Source of the DNA: WRDS01 sp964492775
GTDB taxonomy: Bacteria > Actinomycetota > Coriobacteriia > Anaerosomatales > PHET01
DNA: 19,174 nucleotides
Direction of reading: 5' to 3'
Assembly: GCA_964492775.1 (NCBI GenBank)
Contig: CAZBLH010000032.1
Coordinates: 1-19,174, forward strand
Positions 6,755 through 13,489 of the stretch are shown one piece after another. Each line of letters begins with the position of its first letter. Positions within the stretch are counted from its first letter, which is position 1. The notes beneath the pieces were generated by a model. It saw nothing but the letters and a program-made list of their open reading frames with translations. It searched no databases and was not told where the DNA came from. The position numbers and the translations under genes were made by a program.

Positions 6755-6828
6755 CGGGCCAATAGGGATGGCCCGTGTAGACGCGCGGTGCGGCTGAGCA
6801 CCGCCGAGGAAACAGCCCCGAGGGGGGC
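6755..6828 (+). promoter_or_regulatory. Structured 5' leader of the second csp gene
   Basis: Three successive hairpins: CGGGCC/GGCCCG (6755-6775) with a 9-base loop containing ATAGGG, GCGGTG/CACCGC (6785-6804), and GCCCC/GGGGC (6815-6828) just before the G-rich ribosome-binding stretch. The ATAGGG loop recurs in the leader of the other csp gene. A regulatory role is inferred. Confidence 0.45.
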
Positions 6829-6844
6829 GGAAAGACAGGCAGGC

Positions 6845-7048
6845 ATGGCTGAGGGTACCGTCAAGTGGTTCAATCCGGACAAGGGATACGGCTTCATCTC
6901 TCGTGAAGACGGCGAAGACCTCTTCGTCCACTTCAGCGAGATCCAGATGGACGGCTTCAAGACCCTGGACGAGGGTCAGGCTGTGTCCTTCGACGTCACG
7001 GTTGGTCGCAACGGCAAAGAGCAGGCGAGCAACGTTCGCAAGGCGTAG
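6845..7048 (+). CDS. Cold-shock protein, CspA family (copy 2)
   Basis: A 67-residue cold-shock domain identical to copy 1 at 60 positions, with the same RNP1 (KGYGFI) and RNP2 (LFVHF). Differences are conservative or on the surface: Thr3Glu, Glu19Ser, Gly22Asp, Ser40Thr, Thr46Ala, Glu48Ser and Thr53Val. The GGAAAGACAGG stretch upstream serves as the ribosome-binding region. It lies only 2.1 kb from copy 1 with its own promoter, leader and terminator, which suggests a local duplication with later divergence of regulation. The intervening genes were apparently not duplicated. Confidence 0.97.
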   Translation: MAEGTVKWFNPDKGYGFISREDGEDLFVHFSEIQMDGFKTLDEGQAVSFDVTVGRNGKEQASNVRKA

Positions 7049-7073
7049 TGCCTAGCTGAATCGATACGACGCC

Positions 7074-7108
7074 AACGGCGGCGGTCCCTCGGGGCCGCCG
7101 CCGTTTTT
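7074..7108 (+). terminator. Intrinsic terminator of csp copy 2
   Basis: An 11-bp perfect stem (AACGGCGGCGG with CCGCCGCCGTT), further G-C pairs inside, and a TTTTT run overlapping the stem end. A textbook rho-independent terminator that isolates csp from queH. Confidence 0.92.
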
Positions 7109-7132
7109 CGTTCCGCTCGGCCGCTCTGGGCT

Positions 7133-7161
7133 TTGTGGGGATTGCTCGGCAGTTGTATCTT
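7133..7161 (+). promoter_or_regulatory. queHA promoter, putatively leaderless
   Basis: TTGTGG (7133-7138), a 17-base spacer, then TATCTT (7156-7161). The queH ATG begins seven bases after the -10, at the expected transcription start. No ribosome site precedes the ATG, which fits a leaderless message. The surrounding GTTGTATC-TCGTC is shared with the tgt promoter. Confidence 0.55.
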
Positions 7162-7167
7162 CGTCCC

Positions 7168-7800
7168 ATGAGACTCGCTCTTCACGCGTGCTGCGCCCCC
7201 TGCCTGCTCGAGCCCTACGACGCACTTGCGCCCGAGGCCGAGCGGGTGGTCGTCGTGTACGCGAACCCCAACATCCATCCCGAGGCCGAGTACGAGCGGC
7301 GCCGCGACACCCTGCGCGAATACGCGCGCGAGGAGGGAATCGAGTTCGTGGAGTTGCCGTACGAGCCGGACGAGTGGCACGAACTTGTCGGCGTGCACGG
7401 CGATGACCGCGAGCGCCGGTGCCGAGCGTGCTACCGGCTTCGGCTCTCCAAGGTCGCCGCATGGGCCGATGAGAACGGGTTCGACGCCCTGGCCACGACG
7501 CTCACCGTCAGCCCGTACCAGGACGCCGTTGCTCTCGCCGAGAAGGCCGAGCGCGCCGCGCGGGATGCGGGGCTTGTATACGCCGGCCGCGACTTCCGCG
7601 ACCGCTACCAGGAGGCGACCAGGCGCTCGCGTGAGCTGGGGATGTACCGGCAGAACTACTGCGGCTGCGTGTTCAGCGAGGCCGAGGCGGAGCGCGACCG
7701 CGAGGCGGCACGCGCGGCGCGAGCAGCCGCCAAGGAACGCCGGCGGCTCGCGAGGTTGCTCGGCACCGACGCTGACACGGGCGCTGGAGGGCAAGACTGA
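7168..7800 (+). CDS. queH: QueH, epoxyqueuosine reductase
   Basis: Catalyses the last step of queuosine synthesis, reducing epoxyqueuosine to queuosine in tRNA. It is the cobalamin-independent alternative to QueG (former DUF208). The 210-residue protein opens HACCAPC (Cys8, Cys9, Cys12), has CRACYRLRL (Cys85, Cys88), and CGC near the C-terminus (Cys165, Cys167), the cysteine set expected for its iron-sulfur and metal centre. ANPNIHP and EYERR are further family signatures. ATG at 7168 gives the canonical N-terminus. A charged Ala/Arg/Glu-rich helical tail follows Cys167. Its stop shares one base with the queA start (TGATG), so both pathway enzymes are coupled. Confidence 0.95.
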   Translation: MRLALHACCAPCLLEPYDALAPEAERVVVVYANPNIHPEAEYERRRDTLREYAREEGIEFVELPYEPDEWHELVGVHGDDRERRCRACYRLRLSKVAAWADENGFDALATTLTVSPYQDAVALAEKAERAARDAGLVYAGRDFRDRYQEATRRSRELGMYRQNYCGCVFSEAEAERDREAARAARAAAKERRRLARLLGTDADTGAGGQD

Positions 7801-8831
7801 TGCGCACCGACGATTTCGACTACGACCTGCCGACAGGCCTGATCGCACAGAGTCCCGCCGAGCCGCGGGACAGCTGCCGCTTGCTCGTCCTCGACCGCAG
7901 GGTGGGGATTCCCGACCATCGCGTCTTCACCGACCTGCCCGAGTATCTGCGTGAGGGCGATGTACTCGTCGTGAACGAGACGAAGGTGCTCCCGGCGCGT
8001 CTGCTCGGCGTGAAGGCCGACACAGGCGGGGCCGCGGAGGTCCTGCTGCTGCGGGAGCGCTACACCGATGCGTGGGAGTGCCTCGTCAAGCCAGGTCGAC
8101 GACTGAAGCCCGGCGCCAAGATAGTCTTCGGGGACGGGATGCTCACCGGGTTGATCGTCGAGCAGACCGATGATGGCGGTCGGCTGATCCAGTTCACGCC
8201 GCACGGCACGACCTTCCTCGGTGCGGTCCACCGGCTGGGTTCGACGCCGCTGCCTCCGTACATCACCAGGCCGCTCGCCGATGACCGCGAGTACCAGACG
8301 ATGTTCGCGCGTGACGAACGGTCGGCAGCTGCGCCGACCGCTGGGCTGCACTTCACGCCCCAGGTCGTTGCCCGCGTCGAGGGCGCGGGGGCGCGTATCG
8401 TCTCCGTCGAGCTCGACATAGGGCTCGACACGTTCCGGCCCGTGAGCGTCGACGACCCCACCGAGCACCGCATCCACACCGAGCACTTCCGTGTGCCAAC
8501 CTTGGCGGCAGAGGCCGTGAATCAGGCGGCGGCAAAGGGCGGCCGAGTGATCGCCGTGGGTACCACCAGCGTGCGCGCGCTTGAGAGCGCGTACAGCGAG
8601 GAGGCAGGCGCGGTCGTCGCCGCCGAAGGACCCACGAGCCTGTTCATCCTGCCCGGTTACGAGTTCCGCGTCGTGGACGCGATGATCACGAACTTCCACG
8701 TGCCGCGATCTACCCTGATGATGATGGTGAGCGCGTTCGCCGGCCGCGACCTGATCATGCGCGCGTACGCCGAGGCTATCGAGGAGCGCTACCGCTTCCT
8801 GAGCTTTGGGGACGCGATGCTCATCCTGTAG
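7800..8831 (+). CDS. queA: QueA, S-adenosylmethionine:tRNA ribosyltransferase-isomerase
   Basis: Transfers and isomerises the ribosyl part of SAM onto preQ1 in tRNA, making epoxyqueuosine, the substrate of QueH encoded next to it. The 343 residues are normal for the family. Seen are the N-terminal DFDYDLPTGLIAQ-P-EPRD pattern, VNETKVLPARL, EVLLLRE, the W-CLVKPGRRLK-G block, AAPTAGLHF, ELDIGLDTFRPV, and the C-terminal TNFHVPRSTLMMMVSAFAG. The ATG overlaps the queH stop, with GGAGGG a few bases upstream inside queH. It is followed by the converging anti-sigma gene. Confidence 0.97.
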   Translation: MRTDDFDYDLPTGLIAQSPAEPRDSCRLLVLDRRVGIPDHRVFTDLPEYLREGDVLVVNETKVLPARLLGVKADTGGAAEVLLLRERYTDAWECLVKPGRRLKPGAKIVFGDGMLTGLIVEQTDDGGRLIQFTPHGTTFLGAVHRLGSTPLPPYITRPLADDREYQTMFARDERSAAAPTAGLHFTPQVVARVEGAGARIVSVELDIGLDTFRPVSVDDPTEHRIHTEHFRVPTLAAEAVNQAAAKGGRVIAVGTTSVRALESAYSEEAGAVVAAEGPTSLFILPGYEFRVVDAMITNFHVPRSTLMMMVSAFAGRDLIMRAYAEAIEERYRFLSFGDAMLIL

Positions 8832-8833
8832 CG

Positions 8834-8847
8834 GCTTGCGTTCAAGC
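8834..8847. other. Small hairpin after queA
   Basis: GCTTG, loop CGTT, CAAGC, two bases after the queA stop in a 45-base convergent gap. No uridine run; a weak candidate 3'-end signal. Confidence 0.25.
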
Positions 8848-8876
8848 GGCCCACGCTGCGTCCGCGGGGAGGTGAA

Positions 8877-9983
8877 CTACCGGGTCGGCACCCACCACGT
8901 CCATTCGGGGCAGCCCGCAATCGGGTCGGAAGCCGGCGGCTTGGGAGCGACCGCGAGTCCCTCTTCGGCATCCTCGGCACCGCTGCGCACGTACACCGTG
9001 ACACCCAGGTCGTCGGGGCCAAGCTCCGAGAACGTCGGCGAACCGTCGGACGAGCTGGGCTCGCGCATACCGCTGGGCAGCGATGGCCATTCGCCGAACG
9101 CCGAGATGGGCGCGCTGCGCAGCTCGTAGGCACGGCCGCCGTACGCGCGCATGACCGGCACGAAGGCGAGGGTGTCGTCACGGTCGGCCTCGATGTAGAC
9201 GCGTGTAAGCCCTTGCTTGCCGAGGACCTCCCACTCGCGGACCGGTCCGGACCGGTCGAGCGATGAGCGTGTGGTGCCGATCTCGTCCATCTCGGAGAGG
9301 TCGACGTCGCCTGCGCGTCCGTCAAGGCGATACACGACGCCGTTGATGGTGATGAAGTTGGCCGTTCCGGTGGGCTTCTGCACAGGGGCGCCGACACCCG
9401 GGTCGGAATCGCCTGAGGTCTGGCCCCGGGTGCCCACATCGCCACTAGTGCGTGCGTCGTTGGTAGTGATGCTCTCCTCGAAGGCGCCCTGCGAGTCCGT
9501 GGCCGACTCGGCGCCCGAGAACATGGCGTTCACGCCCGCCACGGCCCCGATCCCGATGGCCACGAGCAACATTGCGGCGGCCGATGCCCAGATCGCGACC
9601 GCCTTGCGGTTGCGCGGGTCCCGCGCCATGCCGAGAAGGACCCGCAGCCCGCGCCCCTCGGGTGGGGCGGTGGCGCCATCTGGTGCGAGCTGCGAGGCTG
9701 CCTCCAGTGCCGCATCCCGGCCCACGCCAGTTGCCACGCCCTCGGCCTCCTCAGCGGCCGGGGGAGCGATCTCGGTGCGCAGCCGGGCCATCACGCGGTC
9801 GGCGAGGTCGGCCGGGGGCTCCGGCGCCGGCGCCATGTCGAGAGCGAGCTGCACGCGTTGAAATGCCGAGCAGGACTCGCAGGCCAAGCAGTGCGCGTTG
9901 GCCTCGTCGAGTGCTGCGTTGCTGATCGGCTCGCCGTCGAGCGAGGCCGAGAGGATCTCTTGCGCTGTGAGGCAGTCCATCAT
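8877..9983 (-). CDS. Membrane-anchored zinc-finger anti-sigma factor
   Basis: A 368-residue protein probably holding the neighbouring ECF sigma factor inactive at the membrane. The N-terminal cytoplasmic part has the anti-sigma zinc-finger signature His31-x3-Cys35-x2-Cys38 (plus Cys32). A Pro/Ala-rich linker leads to one membrane segment at about 127-155. About 210 residues follow outside the cell: a Ser/Thr/Gly/Asp-rich stretch (about 157-205), then an unrecognised domain starting NFITINGVVYRLDG, which may sense the signal. The start at 9983 overlaps the sigma stop (ATGA) and has GGAGG (9990-9994) upstream. It resembles RsiW-type regulators in layout; the signal and regulon are unknown. Confidence 0.85.
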   Translation of the reverse strand: MMDCLTAQEILSASLDGEPISNAALDEANAHCLACESCSAFQRVQLALDMAPAPEPPADLADRVMARLRTEIAPPAAEEAEGVATGVGRDAALEAASQLAPDGATAPPEGRGLRVLLGMARDPRNRKAVAIWASAAAMLLVAIGIGAVAGVNAMFSGAESATDSQGAFEESITTNDARTSGDVGTRGQTSGDSDPGVGAPVQKPTGTANFITINGVVYRLDGRAGDVDLSEMDEIGTTRSSLDRSGPVREWEVLGKQGLTRVYIEADRDDTLAFVPVMRAYGGRAYELRSAPISAFGEWPSLPSGMREPSSSDGSPTFSELGPDDLGVTVYVRSGAEDAEEGLAVAPKPPASDPIAGCPEWTWWVPTR

Positions 9984-10531
9984 CGGTGACCTCCCGTCCT
10001 GCCGAGCGCGACAGCCATGGTGCGCCGCGCGCGGAAGACCCGCGACTTCACCGTTCCAACCGGCACGCCGAGAGCCTCGCTCGCCTCCGGGTAGGTGAGC
10101 CCGAACAGCCCGACGGCCGAGAGCGCGTCCCGGTCTTCTGGAGCTAGCGCGCGCATGGCCTGTTCGACGCTTGCGGTGAGTGCGACCTGGTCCGAGAGGT
10201 CGCCGGGCAGAGCCGCTTCGATGGTGAGCGGATCCACGGGCAGGGGGTGGCGACGGCCAGCGCGCGCGAAGTCGAGGCACGTGTTGCGAGTGACGCGGAA
10301 CAACCACGTCGTGAATCGCGATCGCTCGTCGAAGCCGTCGATGCCTCGGTACACCTTGATGAAGACCTCCTGCACAACATCTTCAGCGGTCGTCGGATCG
10401 CCGAAGAAGCGCAGTGCGTGCACGTAGGCAGTCGGCGTGTGACGGCGCACAAGCGACTCGAACGCGTCGAGATCGCCTGCACGGGCACTCGCTACGAGGT
10501 CGGCGTCGTTCGCCGCTGCCGGTCGTTCCAT
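9980..10531 (-). CDS. ECF-family RNA polymerase sigma factor
   Basis: A 183-residue alternative sigma factor of the SigE/SigW/RpoE type with only regions 2 and 4. Region 2 spans about 23-95, with AEDVVQEVFIKVY and the promoter-melting segment FTTWLFRVTRNTCLDF. Region 4 spans about 125-175, with PEDRDALSAVGLFGLTYPEA and the recognition helix VPVGTVKSRVFRAR, split here as family motifs. The ATG has GGAG (10536-10539) upstream. The downstream gene overlaps and encodes its anti-sigma factor. The promoter is divergent from, and overlaps, that of tgt. Confidence 0.95.
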   Translation of the reverse strand: MERPAAANDADLVASARAGDLDAFESLVRRHTPTAYVHALRFFGDPTTAEDVVQEVFIKVYRGIDGFDERSRFTTWLFRVTRNTCLDFARAGRRHPLPVDPLTIEAALPGDLSDQVALTASVEQAMRALAPEDRDALSAVGLFGLTYPEASEALGVPVGTVKSRVFRARRTMAVALGRTGGHR

Positions 10532-10575
10532 GTCACTCCGATTCGACGAAGCGCAGGGCAGGATGGTTCACACAC

Positions 10576-10604
10576 AGTCTAGCGGTACCGCTGGCGTTGT
10601 ATCA
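10576..10604 (-). promoter_or_regulatory. Promoter of the sigma/anti-sigma operon
   Basis: Read on the minus strand: weak -35 TGATAC (10604-10599), 17 bases, -10 TAGACT (10581-10576), then a leader of about 37 bases. The -35 overlaps the tgt -10. The -10 looks like a housekeeping element rather than an ECF-type autoregulatory promoter. Confidence 0.45.
10581..10592. promoter_or_regulatory. Perfect 12-bp palindrome in the divergent promoter
   Basis: AGCGGTACCGCT is exactly self-complementary. It lies in the spacer between the proposed -35 and -10 of both the sigma promoter and the tgt promoter. A dimeric regulator bound here could block both, though the palindrome could also be chance. Confidence 0.35.
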
Positions 10605-10605
10605 T
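10600..10605 (+). promoter_or_regulatory. -10 element of a putatively leaderless tgt promoter
   Basis: TATCAT ends eight bases before the tgt ATG at 10613, so transcription should start at or next to the start codon. No clear -35 is visible and no ribosome site precedes the ATG. The context GTTGTATCATCGTC closely matches that of queH. Confidence 0.45.
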
Positions 10606-10612
10606 CGTCGTC

Positions 10613-11734
10613 ATGACTCTTCACGACTTCGAACTCATCGCACGGGACTCCACCACCGCCGCACGCCGTGGCCGCTTCATCACAGCCCATGGTGCCATTG
10701 AGACACCGGTGTTCATGCCGGTGGGCACGCGCGCGACGGTCAAAGGCATACTGCCGGGTCAGCTCATCGAGCTCGGTGCGCAGATCATCCTTTCGAACAC
10801 CTACCATCTGTTCCTGCGTCCGGGGGCCGATCTCGTCAAAGAGGCCGGGGGTCTTCACTCTTTCATGAACTGGCCGCGCCCGATCCACACGGACTCGGGC
10901 GGCGTCCAGATAGTCAGCCTGGCCGACACCCACAAGGTCACCGACGAGGGCGTGCGCTGTCGCTCCCTCGGGGTCGGCGCGTGGCCCCACAGGTCGCCTG
11001 AGGACAACATGGCGATCCAGGAGGCCCTCGGCGCCGACATCATCATGCAGCTCGACCAGTGCCCGCCATACCCTGCCGAGAAGGACCTCGTCGCGATGGC
11101 CGTTCGGCGATCCGCCGAGTGGGCCCAGCGCTGCAAGGCCGCGCACGTGCGCGAGGACCAGGCGCTCTTCGGCATCGTGCAAGGGGGAGTATTCGGCGAC
11201 CTGCGGCTGGAGAGTGTGGAGCGGCTCGCCGAGATCGGCTTCCCGGGATACGGCATCGGCGGGTACTCGGTAGGGGAGCCGCACGAGCTCATGCTCGAGT
11301 CGCTTGGCCCGGTCTGCGAGGCGATGCCTCAGGACGCGCCCCGCTACCTCATGGGTGTGGGTAATCCGACGACGATCCTTGAGGCGATCGCGCTCGGCGT
11401 GGATATGTTCGATTGCGTCCTTCCCACGCGCACCGCGCGTCTCGGGACGGCGTTCTCGAGCGAGGGCCGCCTCAATCTGCGCAACGCCCGCTTCGCCAAC
11501 GACTTCGGGCCGCTTGACCCCGAGTGCACCTGCCCGACGTGCTCGGGGTACACGCGTGCGTACCTGCGGCATCTCGTGAACACCAAGGAGATGCTCGGCG
11601 CGATACTGCTGACCACGCATAACCTGCACTACCTTCTGGACCTGACCGCGAGGGCGCGGGCGGCGTTAGATGCGGGGCAGTACTCGGCGTTCCTCGCCGA
11701 GTGGCGCTCGTCTCCGGCGGCTCGCGACTGGTAG
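10613..11734 (+). CDS. tgt: Tgt, tRNA-guanine transglycosylase
   Basis: Exchanges guanine-34 for preQ1 in GUN-anticodon tRNAs, the first tRNA-bound step of queuosine synthesis. It has 373 residues in a TIM-barrel. Visible are Asp94 in HTDSGG, Asp148 and Cys150 in QLDQC, Gln190 in GIVQGG, Gly216-Gly217, the nucleophile Asp267 in MFDCVLPTR, and the zinc ligands Cys305/Cys307/Cys310 and His336. Variants from the E. coli/Zymomonas pattern are V-Q-I instead of F-Q-V after DSGG, LDQC instead of FDEC, GGYSVGE for GGLAVGE, and RTARLG for RNARNG. I recall similar variants from Coriobacteriia, so they look lineage-specific rather than inactivating. Confidence 0.95.
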   Translation: MTLHDFELIARDSTTAARRGRFITAHGAIETPVFMPVGTRATVKGILPGQLIELGAQIILSNTYHLFLRPGADLVKEAGGLHSFMNWPRPIHTDSGGVQIVSLADTHKVTDEGVRCRSLGVGAWPHRSPEDNMAIQEALGADIIMQLDQCPPYPAEKDLVAMAVRRSAEWAQRCKAAHVREDQALFGIVQGGVFGDLRLESVERLAEIGFPGYGIGGYSVGEPHELMLESLGPVCEAMPQDAPRYLMGVGNPTTILEAIALGVDMFDCVLPTRTARLGTAFSSEGRLNLRNARFANDFGPLDPECTCPTCSGYTRAYLRHLVNTKEMLGAILLTTHNLHYLLDLTARARAALDAGQYSAFLAEWRSSPAARDW

Positions 11735-11810
11735 GGCGGGTAGGAGTCACGGCGGCTCGGCGTTCGCGCAGGTCGCCGAAGTCGCGTGCCCTGCTGAGCG
11801 CGATACCTGC

Positions 11811-11839
11811 TTCGAGTCGCGAAAAGGGTGTAAGATACT
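11811..11839 (+). promoter_or_regulatory. Probable promoter of yajC-secD-secF
   Basis: GATACT (11834-11839), overlapping TAAGAT, is a reasonable -10; TTCGAG (11811-11816), 17 bases upstream, is a poor -35. The leader would be about 40 bases and includes a small TGCC/GGCA hairpin with a CGAA loop. The rest of the 152-base tgt-yajC gap shows nothing else. Confidence 0.4.
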
Positions 11840-11886
11840 CGGTCGGTTGCCCGAAGGCAGCGAGTTAGCAGAGAGGCTACGGCAAA

Positions 11887-12183
11887 ATGGAGAACCTCCT
11901 CTTCCCAGCGCTACTTCTCGGCGCGTTCTGGTTGCTGATGATTCGTCCGCAGCAGCAGCGCGCGAAGAAGCAGCGCGAGATGATCGAGGCACTGGCTCCC
12001 GGAGACCAGATCGTGACGATCGGCGGCATCTTCGGGTCCATCGTCGAGGTTGGCGAGCGGGTTCGCGTGCGCGTCGTCGACGGAAGCGAGATCGAGTTCG
12101 CGAAGGAAGCGGTTGCACGGGTGATCCCCGCGGATTCCGCCGAAGATACCGATGGTACGGAAGGCAAAGCGAATGGATCGTAA
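11887..12183 (+). CDS. yajC: YajC, preprotein translocase accessory subunit
   Basis: A 98-residue single-span membrane protein associated with SecDF. It has one N-terminal hydrophobic helix (about 4-19) followed by the family signature MIRPQQQRAKKQREM and a small cytoplasmic domain with LAPGDQIVTIGGIFG. GAGAGG (11871-11876) is the ribosome site. The last 11 bases overlap secD, consistent with one operon. An acidic tail replaces the short tail of E. coli YajC. Confidence 0.95.
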   Translation: MENLLFPALLLGAFWLLMIRPQQQRAKKQREMIEALAPGDQIVTIGGIFGSIVEVGERVRVRVVDGSEIEFAKEAVARVIPADSAEDTDGTEGKANGS

Positions 12184-13489
12184 GAAGAAGAACGTCCTTC
12201 TACTGGCGATCACGGCGATCTTGATCGTCGGATCTCTCGTGTTGGCGTGGCCGCCGGGGGAGAAGATCACCCAGGGTCTGGACATCCAGGGCGGCCTGTC
12301 GGTCATCCTGACCGCCGAGTCGACCTCGACGGTGACGGCGCAGGACATGGAGCGCGCCGAGACGATCGTGCGCAACCGCGTCGACTCGCTCGGCGTGCGT
12401 GAGGCGTCGATCCAGCGCCAAGGCAGCGACTCCATCCTCGTGCAGATCCCGGGCATCGAGGACCCGCAGGCGGCGCTTGAGGTGCTCGGGAGCACCGGCC
12501 AGCTCGAATTCGTCGCCGTCTCATCAATCACTGACACCGAGACCGTTGCCGCTCTGCGGGCCGGCGAGTCCGGGATGACACTGCCCAAGGACAGCTACGA
12601 GCCGTTCATGACCGGCGAGGTCATCACGCAGGCGACGGTCGGCCAGGACCCGACTACGGCGGGCATCATCGTGAACGTCACGATGGATGCCGAGGGCACG
12701 AAGGTCTGGGGCGATTTCACGACGGCCAACATCGGCCAGCAGGTCGCGATCGTTCTCGACGGCGTGGTGCAGTCCGCGCCGCAGGTGCAAAGCGCGATCA
12801 CCGATGGGCGCACCGTCATCAGTGGCAACTTCACGGTAGAAGAGGCGAAGCACCTGAAGACGGTGCTTGAGAGCGGCGCCCTGCCGGTCTCGCTCGTCTT
12901 CTCCGAGTCACGCGTGGTTGGTCCGACCCTCGGTCAGGACTCACTCAGACAGGGCATCTTCGCTCTCGCCGTCGGCCTCGGGCTGATCGCTCTGTTCATG
13001 CTCGTGGTCTACCGGGGTCTCGGCGTCGTCTCGATGATCGCGACCGCTGTGTTCGGCGTGATCTTCGTCGGCGTGCTGGCCTTGCTCTCGCGCCTCGGCC
13101 TGTTCTCGCTGACACTACCTGGAATCGCTGGCGTCGTTTTGACCGTGGGTATGGCGGCCGACAGCTCGGTGCTCATCCTCGAGCGGTACAGAGAAGAGGT
13201 CTGGCTCGGCAAGACGGTTCGTTCCGCGGCCGACTCCGGCTCGTGGCACGGTATCACCACGAGCATCGACGCCGACCTCGTCACGCTCGTTTCTGGCCTC
13301 GCGCTGTACTTCTTCGCGGTCGGGCCGGTCAAGGGCTTCGCGTTCACGCTCATGCTCGGCGTCGTCTGCGACTTCATCATGATGCTCATGTTCAAGCGGC
13401 CGCTCATCATCCTCCTTGCCGACAAGATCATGGGGAGGAACCCCGCCTTGTGGGGTCTGCCCGCGAAAGGGGGTGCCGCCGATGCGTAG
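12173..13489 (+). CDS. secD: SecD, protein export subunit
   Basis: Membrane subunit that, with SecF, uses the proton gradient to pull secreted proteins through SecYEG. It has 438 residues: an N-terminal membrane helix (7-27), GLDIQGG (36-42), a short periplasmic P1 region (about 45-245), then five C-terminal helices. The SecD motif reads LPGIAGVVLTVGMAADSSV, with Asp330 at the position of the proton-relay aspartate; the more usual wording is VDANVLI, so this copy is divergent. The ATG at 12173 has GGAAGG (12159-12164) eight bases upstream; the ATG at 12152 is less likely. It overlaps yajC and secF. Confidence 0.95.
   Translation: MDRKKKNVLLLAITAILIVGSLVLAWPPGEKITQGLDIQGGLSVILTAESTSTVTAQDMERAETIVRNRVDSLGVREASIQRQGSDSILVQIPGIEDPQAALEVLGSTGQLEFVAVSSITDTETVAALRAGESGMTLPKDSYEPFMTGEVITQATVGQDPTTAGIIVNVTMDAEGTKVWGDFTTANIGQQVAIVLDGVVQSAPQVQSAITDGRTVISGNFTVEEAKHLKTVLESGALPVSLVFSESRVVGPTLGQDSLRQGIFALAVGLGLIALFMLVVYRGLGVVSMIATAVFGVIFVGVLALLSRLGLFSLTLPGIAGVVLTVGMAADSSVLILERYREEVWLGKTVRSAADSGSWHGITTSIDADLVTLVSGLALYFFAVGPVKGFAFTLMLGVVCDFIMMLMFKRPLIILLADKIMGRNPALWGLPAKGGAADA

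Noticed and set aside
9984..10307. N-terminal extension of the anti-sigma factor
   Set aside because: It overlaps the sigma-factor gene in another frame and is Arg/Pro-rich shadow sequence. The ATG at 9983 has a good ribosome site and gives the expected zinc-finger start.
11735..11886. Possible tRNA or small RNA in the tgt-yajC gap
   Set aside because: A GCTTCGAGTC stretch recalls a T-loop, but no acceptor or anticodon stem can be built around it.
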